64,000 nucleotides of DNA from Comamonas testosteroni. Its GTDB lineage: Bacteria > Pseudomonadota > Gammaproteobacteria > Burkholderiales > Burkholderiaceae_C. The translations under genes and the position numbers were made by a program. The stretch covers positions 62,001 to 126,000 of the forward strand of contig NZ_AWOR01000099.1 of assembly GCF_000761245.1 (NCBI RefSeq), given 5' to 3'. Under the pieces are notes generated by a model. It worked only from the letters and a program-made list of their open reading frames with translations. It was not told where the DNA came from and ran no database searches. Below are positions 8,890 through 16,931 of the stretch, in pieces. Numbering within the stretch: the first letter of the stretch is position 1; each line of letters opens with the position of its first letter.

Positions 8890-8916
8890 TTGCTTGGTCA
8901 ATGATTGAGCTGGCAA
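8890..8916. promoter_or_regulatory. Candidate MarR operator
   Basis: A 27-base inverted repeat with 12-base arms (TTGCTTGGTCAA and TTGAGCTGGCAA around a three-base centre) matches at 9 of 12 pairs. Its length, spacing and TTGC...GCAA ends resemble autoregulatory MarR sites, and it lies directly at the 5' end of the marR gene. Binding is inferred, not shown. Confidence 0.5.
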
Positions 8917-9054
8917 TTATTGTGCAGCTGCAAAAAAATGTCAGCAAGGTTTTGAATGGAGCGGGACCTGACTGCGCAGTTCCTGCTTTGGTTGCTATGA
9001 AAACAAAAGCAGTTTGCGCATTGTTGGTATGCACCAGAGCCTTGTCGGACTCAT

Positions 9055-9085
9055 AAAAAAAAGCCCGGCCATGAAGACCGGGCTT
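9055..9085 (-). terminator. Intrinsic terminator of the CopD-like gene
   Basis: On the minus strand an AAGCCCGG / CCGGGCTT stem (9078-9085 with 9061-9068) is followed by an uninterrupted run of Ts (9055-9060). It lies about 20 bases after the stop of the 9105-9575 gene. Confidence 0.85.
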
Positions 9086-9104
9086 GCACAAGACTGCTGC
9101 AGGC

Positions 9105-9575
9105 TCAGAGCGGAACGCGCAGCACGACCACGATCACCAGGCCCAGGGCCAGATTGAAGGAGACCCATTTGCGGATGCTCTCCAGCGCCTTGCCGCCAGC
9201 GGGCCAGTCCTTGAGCTGCACGGCCGCATCCAGGCGCTTGAACAGTGCAAAGCGGATATGGCCGAACACGGCCATCATCACCAGGCCCAGAATGCTCATC
9301 ACGATCCAGTTGACCGGCATGTTGAACTGGCCGCCGGCCTGGGCCGCCATGGCGTGAATGCTGCCAATCATGCCGATGCCGGTGGCCAGCACGACGACCA
9401 CCAACACCATGACCCAGGCAAAAAAGCGCTGCAGCACGCCATGCATCAGCGTCACGCGCTCGGGCGGCTGCAGGCCCTGGACGGCAGGGCGCAGAAAGAA
9501 ATGCGCGAAAAACATGCCGCCCACCCAGATGATGATGGCCAGAAGGTGCAGAAGTTTGAACAGAATGAAAAGCAT
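9105..9575 (-). CDS. CopD-like four-helix membrane protein
   Basis: The 156-residue protein has four predicted membrane helices. It begins LFILFKLLHLLAIIIWVGG (residues 2-20) with conserved His and Trp in helix 1, the pattern of the CopD / DUF2269-like integral membrane family. These are proposed to bind heme or copper in the inner membrane, but function here is not established. The start ATG at 9575 begins directly with the first helix. A frame extending to 9701 adds a non-hydrophobic, unlikely leader. Transcription ends at the strong terminator at 9055-9085. No copper genes (copC, copA) are nearby. Confidence 0.8.
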   Translation of the reverse strand: MLFILFKLLHLLAIIIWVGGMFFAHFFLRPAVQGLQPPERVTLMHGVLQRFFAWVMVLVVVVLATGIGMIGSIHAMAAQAGGQFNMPVNWIVMSILGLVMMAVFGHIRFALFKRLDAAVQLKDWPAGGKALESIRKWVSFNLALGLVIVVVLRVPL

Positions 9576-9730
9576 GGCTTGTGGGGCTTGATTGGGGAGA
9601 TATCGCAAGCCTAACGGAGATCGTCCTACGGGTGGAACACACAGGCCGAAATAGCAGGGCTTTCGCTTTGCCCAGGCCTGATTAGACTTGGCTGCAAGCA
9701 ACAGCAGCCAGCAATGGCGCAGGAGTCCTT

Positions 9731-9979
9731 ATGTCAGAACAAGCCACCGTCGTCGCCTTCAAGCAGTCTTCCGGGCGGGTCGCCCTGCGCACCGGCAACG
9801 GCCGCTTTGTGCTGGCCGAGCAGACCGATTCCAGCGCGCTGCGCGAAGGACTGAGTCTGAACGGCAATATGAGCGAGTTCGGCCCCGAGGTCTGGAGTGA
9901 CGACAGCGGACAGAACCAGTACGAAGTCTTTGTGCTGGGCTGGGATCTGTCGCAGGAAGGGGTCGAGCTCGAGATGTGA
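9731..9979 (+). CDS. Small hypothetical protein
   Basis: An 82-residue acidic protein with no signal, membrane helix or Cys motif. Alternating hydrophobic stretches (ATVVAFKQSSGRVALR, GRFVLAEQ, YEVFVLGWDL) suggest a small all-beta domain. AGGAG lies six bases before the ATG, and the gene is followed by a long hairpin terminator, both supporting a real gene. Family not recognised. It is convergent with katG. Confidence 0.75.
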   Translation: MSEQATVVAFKQSSGRVALRTGNGRFVLAEQTDSSALREGLSLNGNMSEFGPEVWSDDSGQNQYEVFVLGWDLSQEGVELEM

Positions 9980-9987
9980 GTGCTCCT

Positions 9988-10040
9988 GAAAAAAGAGCTG
10001 CCAGCGCTTGATTGACAGGCGCTGGCAGCTCTTTTTTTTG
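9988..10040. terminator. Bidirectional terminator between a small gene and katG
   Basis: A perfect 19-bp stem including an A/T tract (9989-10007 paired with 10019-10037; core GAGCTGCCAGCGC) with an 11-base loop gives T runs on both strands. It can end the small plus-strand gene and the minus-strand katG. The core matches the window's repeated hairpin family. Confidence 0.88.
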
Positions 10041-10080
10041 GACTTTCCTGCAGCCGGGGCTTTCACCCCGGCGCGCCCTG

Positions 10081-12282
10081 TTACTTCTTCAGGTCGAAGC
10101 GGTCCAGTTCCATGACCTTGACCCAGGCAGCGACGAAGTCCTGGTAGAACTTCTGCTCGTTGCCCTTCTCTGCATAGACCTCGGCCACTGCGCGCAGAAC
10201 GGCGTTGGAGCCGAAGATCAGGTCCACGCGGGTGCCGGTCCACTTCTTGGCGCCGCTCTTGCGGTCCACGCCTTCGTAGTTGCCATCCTCCAGGGGCTGC
10301 CACTGTGTGCCCATGTCCAGCAGGTTGACGAAGAAGTCGTTCGTCAGCTTGCCCGGAGTCTGGGTCAGCACGCCGTGGTTGCCGGCGGTGTTGATGTTGA
10401 TGGCACGCAGGCCGCCGATCAGCACGGTCATCTCGGGGGCCGTGAGCGTCAGCAACTGGGCCTTGTCGATCAGCAGGGCTTCGGCGGGTGCCGGGAAACG
10501 TCCTTGCAGGTGGTTTCGGAATCCGTCGGCCTTGGGCTCCAGCGGCGCGAAGGATTCGGCATCGGTCTGCTCGTCGCTGGCGTCGCCGCGGCCGGGAGTG
10601 AAGGGCACGTTGATCTTCACTCCAGCGTCTGCGGCCGCTTTTTCAACGCCTGCGCCGCCGGCCAGCACGATCAGATCGGCCAGCGAGATGCGCTTGTCGC
10701 CGTCGGCAGCCTTGTTGAACTCGCGCTGGATTTCCTCGAGCTTGCCCAGTACCTTGGCCAGTTGCGCAGGGTTGTTGGCTGCCCAGTCCTTTTGCGGAGC
10801 CAGGCGGATGCGGGAGCCGTTGGCACCGCCGCGCTTGTCCGAGCCGCGGAAGGTGGAGGCCGAGGCCCAGGCCGTGGCCACCAGCTCCTGCACCGACAGG
10901 CCCGATGCCAGCAGCCTGGCCTTGAGGGCGGCCACATCGGCGTCGTTGACCAGTTCATGCTTGACGGCGGGAATGGGGTCTTGCCAGATCAGCTCTTCCC
11001 GGGGCACTTCGGGGCCAAGATAGCGTGCACGCGGGCCCATGTCGCGGTGGGTCAGCTTGAACCAGGCGCGGGCAAAGGCTTCGGCGAAAGCCTGTGGGTT
11101 TTCGAGGAAGCGGCGCGAGATCTTCTCGTAGGCCGGGTCCATGCGCAGCGACAGGTCGGTGGTCAGCATGGTGGGCTTTTTGTGGGGGCCGCCATGTGCG
11201 TCGGGGATGACATCGCCCGCGTCCTTGGCCACCCACTGAATGGCACCGGCAGGGCTTTTTTCCTGCACCCACTCGTACTTGAACAGGTTCTCGAAGAAGA
11301 AGTTGCTCCACTGTGCAGGAGTCTGGGTCCAGGTCACTTCCAGGCCCGAGGTGATGGCGTCTCCTGCCTTGCCGGACTTGAAGCTGCTGGCCCAGCCCAG
11401 GCCCTGGGCTTCCAGGCCGGCGGCTTCGGGCTCGGCGCCCACATGGCTGGCGGGGCCCGCACCATGGGTCTTGCCAAAGGTGTGGCCGCCGGCGATCAGC
11501 GCCACGGTTTCCTCGTCATCCATGGCCATGCGGGCAAAGGTGTCGCGGATGTCGTGCGCGGCCGAGAGGGGGTCGCCATTGCCGTCCGGGCCTTCGGGGT
11601 TGACATAGATCAGACCCATCTGCACGGCAGCCAGCGGGTTCTCGAGGTCGCGCTCGCCGCTGTAGCGGCTGTGCGGGTTCTGGGTGGGTGCCAGCCATTC
11701 CTTCTCTGCACCCCAGTACACATCCTGATCGGGCTCCCAGGTGTCCACGCGACCGCCGCCGAAGCCGAAGGTGCGAAAGCCCATGGTTTCCAGTGCGACG
11801 TTGCCGCACAGCATCATCAGGTCGCCCCAGGAAATCTGGTTGCCGTACTTTTGCTTGATCGGCCACAGCAGGCGGCGCGACTTGTCGATGTTGACGTTGT
11901 CAGGCCAGCTGTTGAGCGGGGCAAAGCGCTGCTGGGCGCGGCCCGCGCCGCCGCGACCGTCCTGAATGCGGTAGGTGCCGGCTGCGTGCCAGGCCATGCG
12001 GATGAACTGGGGGCCGTAGTGGCCGAAGTCGGCAGGCCACCATTCCTGCGAGTCGGTCATCAGGGCGCGCAGGTCGCGCTTGACGGCTTCATAGTCCAGC
12101 TTCTGGAAAGCCTGGGCGTAGTTGAAGTCTTCACCCAAGGGGTTGCTTTTGGCGGAGTGCTGGCTCAGCAAATCCACGCGCAGCTGATTGGGCCACCAGT
12201 CCTTGTTGCTGGTGGCGTTGCCTGCGGCGGCGGTTTCGCTGTTCTGTCCTTGGTGGAAGGGGCACTTGGATTCAGTAGTCAT
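10081..12282 (-). CDS. katG: Catalase-peroxidase
   Basis: Bifunctional heme enzyme that removes hydrogen peroxide, 733 residues with both the catalytic N-terminal and the heme-less C-terminal peroxidase domain. The distal Arg-Trp-His lie in FIRMAWHAAGTYR (near residues 93-105), the proximal His in GGHTFGKTHGAGP, and the YVNPEGP Tyr for the Met-Tyr-Trp adduct is present. There is no signal peptide, so it is cytoplasmic. The start at 12282 (MTTESKCPFH) has GGAG six bases upstream. Palindromes just upstream suggest redox-responsive control. Confidence 0.97.
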   Translation of the reverse strand: MTTESKCPFHQGQNSETAAAGNATSNKDWWPNQLRVDLLSQHSAKSNPLGEDFNYAQAFQKLDYEAVKRDLRALMTDSQEWWPADFGHYGPQFIRMAWHAAGTYRIQDGRGGAGRAQQRFAPLNSWPDNVNIDKSRRLLWPIKQKYGNQISWGDLMMLCGNVALETMGFRTFGFGGGRVDTWEPDQDVYWGAEKEWLAPTQNPHSRYSGERDLENPLAAVQMGLIYVNPEGPDGNGDPLSAAHDIRDTFARMAMDDEETVALIAGGHTFGKTHGAGPASHVGAEPEAAGLEAQGLGWASSFKSGKAGDAITSGLEVTWTQTPAQWSNFFFENLFKYEWVQEKSPAGAIQWVAKDAGDVIPDAHGGPHKKPTMLTTDLSLRMDPAYEKISRRFLENPQAFAEAFARAWFKLTHRDMGPRARYLGPEVPREELIWQDPIPAVKHELVNDADVAALKARLLASGLSVQELVATAWASASTFRGSDKRGGANGSRIRLAPQKDWAANNPAQLAKVLGKLEEIQREFNKAADGDKRISLADLIVLAGGAGVEKAAADAGVKINVPFTPGRGDASDEQTDAESFAPLEPKADGFRNHLQGRFPAPAEALLIDKAQLLTLTAPEMTVLIGGLRAININTAGNHGVLTQTPGKLTNDFFVNLLDMGTQWQPLEDGNYEGVDRKSGAKKWTGTRVDLIFGSNAVLRAVAEVYAEKGNEQKFYQDFVAAWVKVMELDRFDLKK

Positions 12283-12330
12283 GGGGCTCTCCGTTTCAAC
12301 GATCCGACAGGTCGGTAGGTCCAGGAAACA

Positions 12331-12360
12331 GATATCAATCAATGATTGATATCAATCAAT
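12331..12360. promoter_or_regulatory. Overlapping palindromes upstream of katG
   Basis: An inverted repeat with 11-base arms (GATATCAATCA / TGATTGATATC, one-base centre) overlaps a 16-base perfect palindrome (TGATTGATATCAATCA). It lies about 50-80 bases before the katG start. A peroxide regulator such as OxyR is the obvious candidate, but the sequence does not clearly match the ATAG-spaced OxyR consensus, so the factor is unassigned. Confidence 0.5.
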
Positions 12361-12625
12361 ACAACTCAATAGCTATTTGCGATTGGTTGAGATGAATTAT
12401 CGGCGTGCGGCTGGCCTGAAGGGCGTGTTGTGCTATTGAAATTACTAAGCAGCGCCATAGGAAGAAATATGGGTCGAGCCTTGAGCCGACGGAAAGTCGG
12501 GTTCAGATACTTCGCAAAGTGGCTGAGACTGTGACTTTTTAAGCGTATGCGAGCCTGCCTGTTTGCACAAGCATGAGCCATCAAATCAGGTCGTTGACCT
12601 ACCCGGCCTCAGCTGTGGCAGCGGC
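12361..12625. other. Intergenic region between katG and the PAS-LuxR gene
   Basis: Apart from the palindromes near katG, no gene was recognised. An AATAGCTATT palindrome (near 12368-12377) and a short CCGAC/GTCGG hairpin (near 12485-12500) occur, the former resembling the arms of the window's hairpin family. A 72-codon minus-strand frame here has no protein-like composition. Confidence 0.5.
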
Positions 12626-13168
12626 TCAGCCCGCTACCAGCTTGTGCACCAGATCGGCTGCGGTGGAGGCGCCGTATTTGCGCATCAGCCGGGCGCGGTA
12701 GATTTCTACGGTGCGATGACTGATGGCCAGTGCCTTGCCGATTTCCTTGCTGGTCATGCCTTCGAGAAGACGTGCCGCCACTTCGCGTTCGCGGCCCGTA
12801 AGCTCGGCCTTGACGGGGCGGTGGGCCGAGAGGTCCTCGAAGCTCCAGATGCCCGAGGCATGGGGGTCGTTGCGATCCAGCGTGCGGCCGCTGACATGGC
12901 ACCAGAACACCTCGCCATTGGCGCGCTTCATGATGCGGTTGTCGGAATAGATGCCTGTGGTGTTCAGGATGGGAGCGATGCGCGCGCCCAGTCGCTCGTA
13001 TTCGTCAACGCTGGGGTATAGCACCTGAAAGGTCTGTCCTATGAGTACTTCGCGCGAGGCATGGAACATTTCACACAATTGCCGATTACAGTCAATCATG
13101 ATGCGGTTGCGCGAGATGACGAGACCTACAGGGGCGGCGTCGAACGCCAGCCGGTAATCCACAACCAT
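12626..13168 (-). CDS. PAS domain LuxR-type transcriptional regulator
   Basis: The 180-residue protein has an N-terminal PAS sensor (about 1-115; AFDAAPVGLVISRNRIMIDCN and ANGEVFWCHVSG are typical PAS strands) and a C-terminal LuxR helix-turn-helix (about 118-180; LTGREREVAARLLEGMTSKE, ISHRTVEIYRARLMRKYG). There is no receiver domain, so it senses its signal directly. It is divergent from scoA with a near-perfect palindrome between the two starts, so it probably regulates itself and the ketone-body CoA-transferase operon. The ligand is unknown. Confidence 0.92.
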   Translation of the reverse strand: MVVDYRLAFDAAPVGLVISRNRIMIDCNRQLCEMFHASREVLIGQTFQVLYPSVDEYERLGARIAPILNTTGIYSDNRIMKRANGEVFWCHVSGRTLDRNDPHASGIWSFEDLSAHRPVKAELTGREREVAARLLEGMTSKEIGKALAISHRTVEIYRARLMRKYGASTAADLVHKLVAG

Positions 13169-13188
13169 GGTACTGCTCTTTACGAAAA

Positions 13189-13210
13189 ACTACTTACTCA
13201 AGTACGTAGT
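13189..13210. promoter_or_regulatory. Candidate LuxR operator between the PAS-LuxR gene and scoA
   Basis: A 22-base palindrome pairs 10 of 11 positions (arms ACTACtTACTc and aAGTAcGTAGT). It sits 21 bases before the regulator start and 33 before scoA. Position and symmetry fit a dimer-binding site for the adjacent LuxR-type protein; this is inference. Confidence 0.6.
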
Positions 13211-13242
13211 ATCGTAGCGCATCCAATTTCAAGGAGACATGT

Positions 13243-13941
13243 GTGAAAAAGCTCTACCCATCCGCAGAAGCGGCGCTGCAGGGCGTGGTGGCCGACGGAC
13301 AATTGATGGCCGTTGGCGGCTTCGGCCTGTGCGGCATCCCCGAGGCCTTGATCGATGCGGTTTGCGCCAGCGGCGTCAAGAACCTCACGGTGGCATCCAA
13401 CAACGCCGGCGTGGACGGCTTTGGTCTGGGCAAGCTGCTGGACACCCGCCAGGTCAAGAAGATGATCTCCAGCTACGTGGGCGAGAACAAGGAGTTCGAG
13501 CGCCAGTACCTGGCCGGTGAGCTGGAGCTGGAATTCACGCCCCAGGGTACGCTGGCCGAGAAGATGCGCGCTGGCGGTGCGGGCATTCCCGCTTTCTTCA
13601 CCAAGACCGGTGTGGGCACGCTGGTGGCCGAAGGCAAGGAGCTGCGCGAGTTCGATGGCGAGACCTATGTGATGGAGCACGCCATCGTGGCCGATGTGTC
13701 CCTGGTCAAGGCATGGCGCGCGGACAAGAGCGGCAATCTGCAGTTCCGCCTGACGGCGCGCAACTTCAACCCTGCGGCAGCCACCTGCGGCAAGGTCTGC
13801 GTGGTTGAGGTCGAGGAACTGGTGGAAGTGGGCGAGATCGCCCCCGACGACATCCATCTGCCCGGCATCTATGTGCACCGCATCGTGCACAACGCCAACC
13901 CCGAAAAGCGCATCGAAAAGCGCACCGTGCGCGAAGCCTGA
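13243..13941 (+). CDS. scoA: 3-oxoacid CoA-transferase subunit A
   Basis: Alpha subunit (232 residues) of succinyl-CoA:3-ketoacid CoA transferase, which activates acetoacetate with succinyl-CoA. The family motif VGGFGLCGIPEALIDA (near residues 23-38) and the GGAGIPAFFTKTGVGT block are present. The start is a GTG at 13243 with AAGGAG six bases before; the nearby ATG at 13239 is out of frame. The beta subunit gene scoB follows after an unusual intervening gene. Likely controlled by the divergent PAS-LuxR regulator. Confidence 0.93.
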   Translation: MKKLYPSAEAALQGVVADGQLMAVGGFGLCGIPEALIDAVCASGVKNLTVASNNAGVDGFGLGKLLDTRQVKKMISSYVGENKEFERQYLAGELELEFTPQGTLAEKMRAGGAGIPAFFTKTGVGTLVAEGKELREFDGETYVMEHAIVADVSLVKAWRADKSGNLQFRLTARNFNPAAATCGKVCVVEVEELVEVGEIAPDDIHLPGIYVHRIVHNANPEKRIEKRTVREA

Positions 13942-13944
13942 AAC

Positions 13945-14430
13945 ATGGTGGATGCGTCCTATTCGTCCTATTCGCCCGAGGCTGCCGCCCAGGCCGACGT
14001 ACCGGTCTTTCGTGTGCTGGCTGCGCAGGAGCTGGAGCAACTGGAGCGCGAACGCTTGCTGGTGTGCCAGGTCGCGGCCCGTGAACTGGGGCTGAGCGAC
14101 TGGAGCATGGACCGCTCGGGCCTGGCGCAGTTGCAGCAGTTGCTCGATCGCGGCCTGGTATCGGCCGACAACCTTTTGCTGGCCCGAGGACTGGGCGTGG
14201 TGCTGGGGGACGCGCTGAGCTGCGAAATGGACGATATGGACTGGCAGATGGTGAGCGACGAGTGGGGAACCGACCCCGTTGTGCGCTACCGCGAAACCAG
14301 CATCCAGGTGGGGGCTCGCGACATGGTCCTCAAACGGCTCGAAGACGGCCAGAGCGTCGATCTGCTGCACTTGCTCGATGGTGTGATTGCGCACCTGCAG
14401 CCCATGATCGACTCCGGCGATTACCAATAA
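13945..14430 (+). CDS. DUF3806-like protein inserted between scoA and scoB
   Basis: A 161-residue soluble protein with no signal or membrane segment. The stretch GLGVVLGDALSCEM, WQMVSDEWGTDPVVRYRET and MVLKRLEDGQSVDLLHLLDG resembles the DUF3806 family (function unknown). The start follows the scoA stop by three bases and lacks a clear ribosome site, implying translational coupling. scoB begins 30 bases after its stop with its own AGGAGG. In most genomes scoA and scoB are adjacent, so this insertion is uncommon. It could be a chaperone or regulator of the transferase, or a passenger. Confidence 0.8.
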   Translation: MVDASYSSYSPEAAAQADVPVFRVLAAQELEQLERERLLVCQVAARELGLSDWSMDRSGLAQLQQLLDRGLVSADNLLLARGLGVVLGDALSCEMDDMDWQMVSDEWGTDPVVRYRETSIQVGARDMVLKRLEDGQSVDLLHLLDGVIAHLQPMIDSGDYQ

Positions 14431-14460
14431 CGTCAATCAAGATTTATTCAGGAGGCTCTT

Positions 14461-15099
14461 ATGCCCTGGACCCAAGACCAGATGGCCGCGCGCGCGGCCA
14501 AAGAACTCGAAGACGGTTTCTACGTCAACCTCGGTATCGGCATTCCCACGCTGGTGGCCAACCACACGGGCGACAAGGAAGTGTGGCTGCAGTCCGAGAA
14601 CGGCATGCTGGGCATCGGCCCCTTCCCGACCGAAGACCAGGTCGACGCCGACCTGATCAACGCCGGCAAGCAGACCGTGACCACGCTTCCCGGCTCGGCC
14701 ATTTTTGGCTCCGACCAGTCGTTTGCCATGATTCGCGGCGGCAAGATCAATCTGTCCATTCTGGGCGCCATGCAGGTGTCCGAAAAAGGCGATCTGGCCA
14801 ACTGGATGATTCCCGGCAAGATGGTCAAGGGCATGGGCGGGGCCATGGACCTGGTGGCCGGCGTCAAGCGCGTCATCGTGCTCATGGAACATGTGGCCAA
14901 GAAAAAGGACGGCACGACCGACCTGAAGATTCTGCCCAGTTGCACCCTGCCGCTGACGGGTCTCGGTGTGGTGGATCGCATCATCACCGATCTGGGCGTG
15001 ATGGACGTGACGCCCGAAGGCCTGAAGCTGGTGGAGCTGGCCGATGGCGTGAGCTTTGACGAGATCCAGTCCAAGACGGGTGTGACGCTGCTGAAATAA
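14461..15099 (+). CDS. scoB: 3-oxoacid CoA-transferase subunit B
   Basis: Beta subunit (212 residues) of succinyl-CoA:3-ketoacid CoA transferase. GFYVNLGIGIPTLVANH (near residues 19-35) and the active-site block SENGMLGIGPFP, with the catalytic Glu that forms the glutamyl-CoA intermediate, are intact. CAGGAGG precedes the ATG. A strong terminator follows, so the operon is scoA, DUF3806-like gene, scoB. Confidence 0.95.
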   Translation: MPWTQDQMAARAAKELEDGFYVNLGIGIPTLVANHTGDKEVWLQSENGMLGIGPFPTEDQVDADLINAGKQTVTTLPGSAIFGSDQSFAMIRGGKINLSILGAMQVSEKGDLANWMIPGKMVKGMGGAMDLVAGVKRVIVLMEHVAKKKDGTTDLKILPSCTLPLTGLGVVDRIITDLGVMDVTPEGLKLVELADGVSFDEIQSKTGVTLLK

Positions 15100-15119
15100 G
15101 CGGCGCTGCGCTCCCAGGC

Positions 15120-15147
15120 AAGAACCGCTGCGGCGGTTCTTTTTTTA
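15120..15147 (+). terminator. Intrinsic terminator after scoB
   Basis: An AGAACCGC / GCGGTTCT stem with a four-base loop is followed by seven Ts, 20 bases after the scoB stop. Confidence 0.9.
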
Positions 15148-15295
15148 TGCCTTTTCTGCGGAATCAGCAGAATTAATAGCTGCCGGGGTCGATAGGGCAA
15201 GCGATGTAAGCTGTTTTTGCTTTAATTGTGACCCACGAATTATTGCAATCTGCAACAATCGAGTTTGATTGAGCAGACAGAAACAGAGCGCTTTG

Positions 15296-16648
15296 ATGAG
15301 TGAGAACGCTGGTGCGCAAGGGCACGAGACCGATGTACATTTTTTGCGCGCAGTCACCGATATGGCCGAGCATACGGAGGTCATGACAGGCGATGCAATC
15401 TATACCGATAAGGGCATGAAGCTGGTGGACAAAGGCACACGTGTTGACAGTCGTCTCTATGACCGTCTGGTCATGCACAAGCTGCGTGACCCGATCGATG
15501 CCAACCTGGTCACGGGCGATCTGGTCGACGTGGCATCCCTGGTCGCTTTGGCGCGCCAGCAATGCGAGCAGGTCGATCTGCTGCATCGCATGGTGGCGTC
15601 CATCGGCGATGTCGAGCGTCTGCTGGCACCGCTCAAGAGCTTGCTGCTGCCCCAGGCCATTGCCTTCAAGCTCACCGTCATGCGTGAGCAGCGCACCGAT
15701 CTCTACCAGCACAGCCTGCAGATGACTCTGGTGGCGATCTTTCTGGCGCTCAAGAACGGTTGGACCGAGCGCGAGTGCGTGCCGCTGGCCACGGCCGCAC
15801 TGCTGCACGATGTGGGCATGCTCTATATGGACCCGGTCTGGACCGACCCGGACCATCGCTTGAGCGGCGAGGAGCGCAAACATCTGGTCGCGCATTCCGT
15901 CACCGCCATGCTGGTGGTGCGCAGTACCGAACTGTATTCGCGCGCCGTGGAAATCGCCGTGCTCGAGCATCATGAGCGCATGGATGGCTCCGGCTATCCG
16001 CGCGGCATCAAGGGCAACGCCATTTCGCCCATGGGGCAGGTGCTGCTGCTGGCCGAGGTGGTCTCGGCCTTCTTCGAAAAATTCACGGATATGCCGGGCC
16101 AGCGCCTGTCGCTCATGCTGCGCATGAACCACAAGAGCTATCCGGCTGATCTGGTGCATCTGATCTTGCCGCTGCTCTACGACGAAATCAGTCCCGGCAA
16201 GCCGCTGGCGCCGTTGCAAGCCGAGTTCTCGCACAGCATCGCGGCGCTGGAGGCCGCGCTGCGCAAATGGAGCGAGCTCAGGCGCGAGTTTCCCGAGCAT
16301 TGGCAGCAAATGCCCGATGCACAGGCGGCGGTGCTCGTGGAGACCAGTCTTGCACAACTGCAGAAACAGCTGGCCGAAGCGGGCTCCCACCCCAGTCAGC
16401 AGCTGGATGTGCTGAGCTACCTCAAGGATGACGCCCTGGGCATGAGCGAGCTGGCCTTGGTCAACCGCGAAGCCCTGTGGCAGCTGCAGGCGATCATGAA
16501 CGACTGTCAGCGCCGCTGGCCCACGCTGGGGGAGGGCGGCTCCACGCTGGAAGTCGCCGTGGCCGAATGGTGCGAGGCCTGTGCCCAGTTGATGCCACAG
16601 GCCGGCCGAAGCTCGGCCATGAATGCCGACAGGCAGTCGTTGAATTGA
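15296..16648 (+). CDS. HD-GYP domain cyclic-di-GMP phosphodiesterase
   Basis: A 450-residue cytosolic protein. The N-terminal ~130 residues are unassigned. The central HD-GYP domain has LLHDVGML (metal-binding His-Asp) and HHERMDGSGYPRGIKG (the GYP signature), so catalytic residues are intact. HD-GYP enzymes degrade c-di-GMP to pGpG or GMP and influence motility and biofilm. The C-terminal ~130 residues are helical and unassigned. ATG at 15296 was preferred over TTG at 15269; neither has a strong ribosome site. A short inverted repeat (TTGCA-N3-TGCAA, near 15243-15255) lies in the promoter region. Confidence 0.9.
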   Translation: MSENAGAQGHETDVHFLRAVTDMAEHTEVMTGDAIYTDKGMKLVDKGTRVDSRLYDRLVMHKLRDPIDANLVTGDLVDVASLVALARQQCEQVDLLHRMVASIGDVERLLAPLKSLLLPQAIAFKLTVMREQRTDLYQHSLQMTLVAIFLALKNGWTERECVPLATAALLHDVGMLYMDPVWTDPDHRLSGEERKHLVAHSVTAMLVVRSTELYSRAVEIAVLEHHERMDGSGYPRGIKGNAISPMGQVLLLAEVVSAFFEKFTDMPGQRLSLMLRMNHKSYPADLVHLILPLLYDEISPGKPLAPLQAEFSHSIAALEAALRKWSELRREFPEHWQQMPDAQAAVLVETSLAQLQKQLAEAGSHPSQQLDVLSYLKDDALGMSELALVNREALWQLQAIMNDCQRRWPTLGEGGSTLEVAVAEWCEACAQLMPQAGRSSAMNADRQSLN

Positions 16649-16878
16649 CTGCATTGACAACGAGCTTCGCCCGGGACGGCTGTCCTCAAGCTTGATAGCC
16701 GCAGGCGCTTGGTTGACGGGCGCTACATAGGTATTTCTTCAAGATTTTGTGCATCACGTCGCAGTGCGGCGTGCTTTGCAGCGTCTGCTGGCGGCATTCT
16801 GAAAAAGTATTTTTGATAGCGCGTGATGTCCAATCAACAGGGGCCAGCCGCATCTGCTACCAGCCTTAGGGCTTTGTT

Positions 16879-16914
16879 TTGCGCAGAAATTCGGATAACT
16901 GTATATTTGTACAG
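16879..16914 (+). promoter_or_regulatory. imuA promoter with LexA (SOS) box
   Basis: CTGTATATTTGTACAG at 16899-16914 fits the LexA consensus CTG-N10-CAG with the AT-rich centre. It overlaps a -10 hexamer TATATT (16902-16907) placed 17 bases after a -35-like TTGCGC (16879-16884). LexA bound here would block the promoter of imuA-imuB-dnaE2; the ATG of imuA lies 17 bases downstream of the box. Confidence 0.88.
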
Positions 16915-16931
16915 TATCAAAGAGTTTTCGC

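Noticed and set aside
10012..12318. Plus-strand open frame of 768 codons opposite katG
   Set aside because: High G+C creates long antisense frames; katG itself is unmistakable and this frame has no recognisable domains.
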